From contig NZ_JABXKM010000340.1 of NCBI RefSeq assembly GCF_017115025.1, positions 21,934-85,933 of the forward strand: DNA of 64,000 nt, read 5' to 3'. This document shows positions 63,985 to 64,000 of the stretch, piece after piece. The DNA comes from Nostoc sp. NOS(2021) (GTDB lineage: Bacteria; Cyanobacteriota; Cyanobacteriia; Cyanobacteriales; Nostocaceae). Both the position numbers and the translations under genes were made by a program. The notes below the pieces were generated by a model. It was not told where the DNA came from and searched no databases. It was given only the letters and a program-made list of their open reading frames with translations. Numbering within the stretch: the stretch's first letter is position 1; each line of letters opens with the position of its first letter.

Positions 63985-64000
63985 AGTCTTGGTATTGTTA

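Noticed and set aside
1..64000. tRNA, rRNA or full insertion sequence
   Set aside because: No cloverleaf-like segment with conserved T-loop sequence, no rRNA motifs and no transposase ORF were noticed on reading; a covariance-model search would be needed to exclude small RNAs.

Overview
The window reads as chromosomal DNA of a filamentous, heterocyst-type cyanobacterium (Nostocales, Nostoc/Anabaena-like). The reasons are very frequent GCGATCGC (HIP1) sites, heptamer tandem repeats between genes, many small palindromic or MITE-like repeats, and typical cyanobacterial families: Ycf35, DUF3038/DUF4335, BioU, CHASE2 cyclases and Ser/Thr-His hybrid kinases. No tRNA, rRNA, CRISPR array or intact transposase gene was seen.

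Layout. 1-6.4 kb: the 5' end of grpE (minus) diverges from the type IV pilus motor operon pilB-pilT-pilC plus a small hypothetical gene. 6.5-11.3 kb: bioU, a decayed second copy of its 5' end, small toxin-antitoxin-like genes (DUF6888/DUF6887-like, UPF0175, mazEF) and two unrecognised genes. 11.8-12.9 kb: DUF2997-ycf35-ferredoxin operon. 13.3-21.5 kb: DUF3038/DUF4335 pair, an LRR protein, a Uma2 nuclease, mutS2 and a DUF2288 gene.

21.9-51.8 kb is the centre of interest: a large ribosomal peptide natural product (RiPP) locus. It holds one convincing precursor with a Nif11-like leader and a double-Gly site, predicted core MASSVVKETVMCCW. Around it lie a split LanB dehydratase (glutamylation and elimination halves as separate, non-adjacent genes), a YcaO-TfuA pair, two flavin-dependent tryptophan-halogenase-type enzymes (one fused to a leader-binding/ThiF-like module), two JmjC/cupin oxygenases and two metallo-beta-lactamase-fold proteins. 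Export is by a C39-peptidase ABC transporter, an HlyD-type adaptor and a second NHLM-type ABC transporter. A double cNMP-binding protein, a DUF928 protein and a CHASE2 nucleotide cyclase sit among the export genes. The simplest reading is that the leader recruits YcaO/TfuA, LanB and the halogenases to a 14-residue core ending in Trp; the C39 transporter then removes the leader at Gly-Gly and exports a small halogenated, dehydrated and possibly thioamidated or azoline-bearing peptide. No LanC cyclase was found in the window. The product itself is inference.

52-64 kb: an acyltransferase gene and two tandem, about 1,800-residue Ser/Thr kinase-AAA ATPase-GAF-histidine kinase paralogues.

A second theme is repeat invasion. 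One MITE-like family has three copies here, each flanked by direct repeats. A nested MITE carries a perfect 21-bp terminal inverted repeat. Several repeats sit in frame inside protein genes: a 30-nt repeat encoding [10 protein letters not shown] or a close variant occurs in three unrelated genes, a palindromic repeat lies in one kinase, and short-tandem-repeat-like sequence lies in mutS2 and the second kinase.
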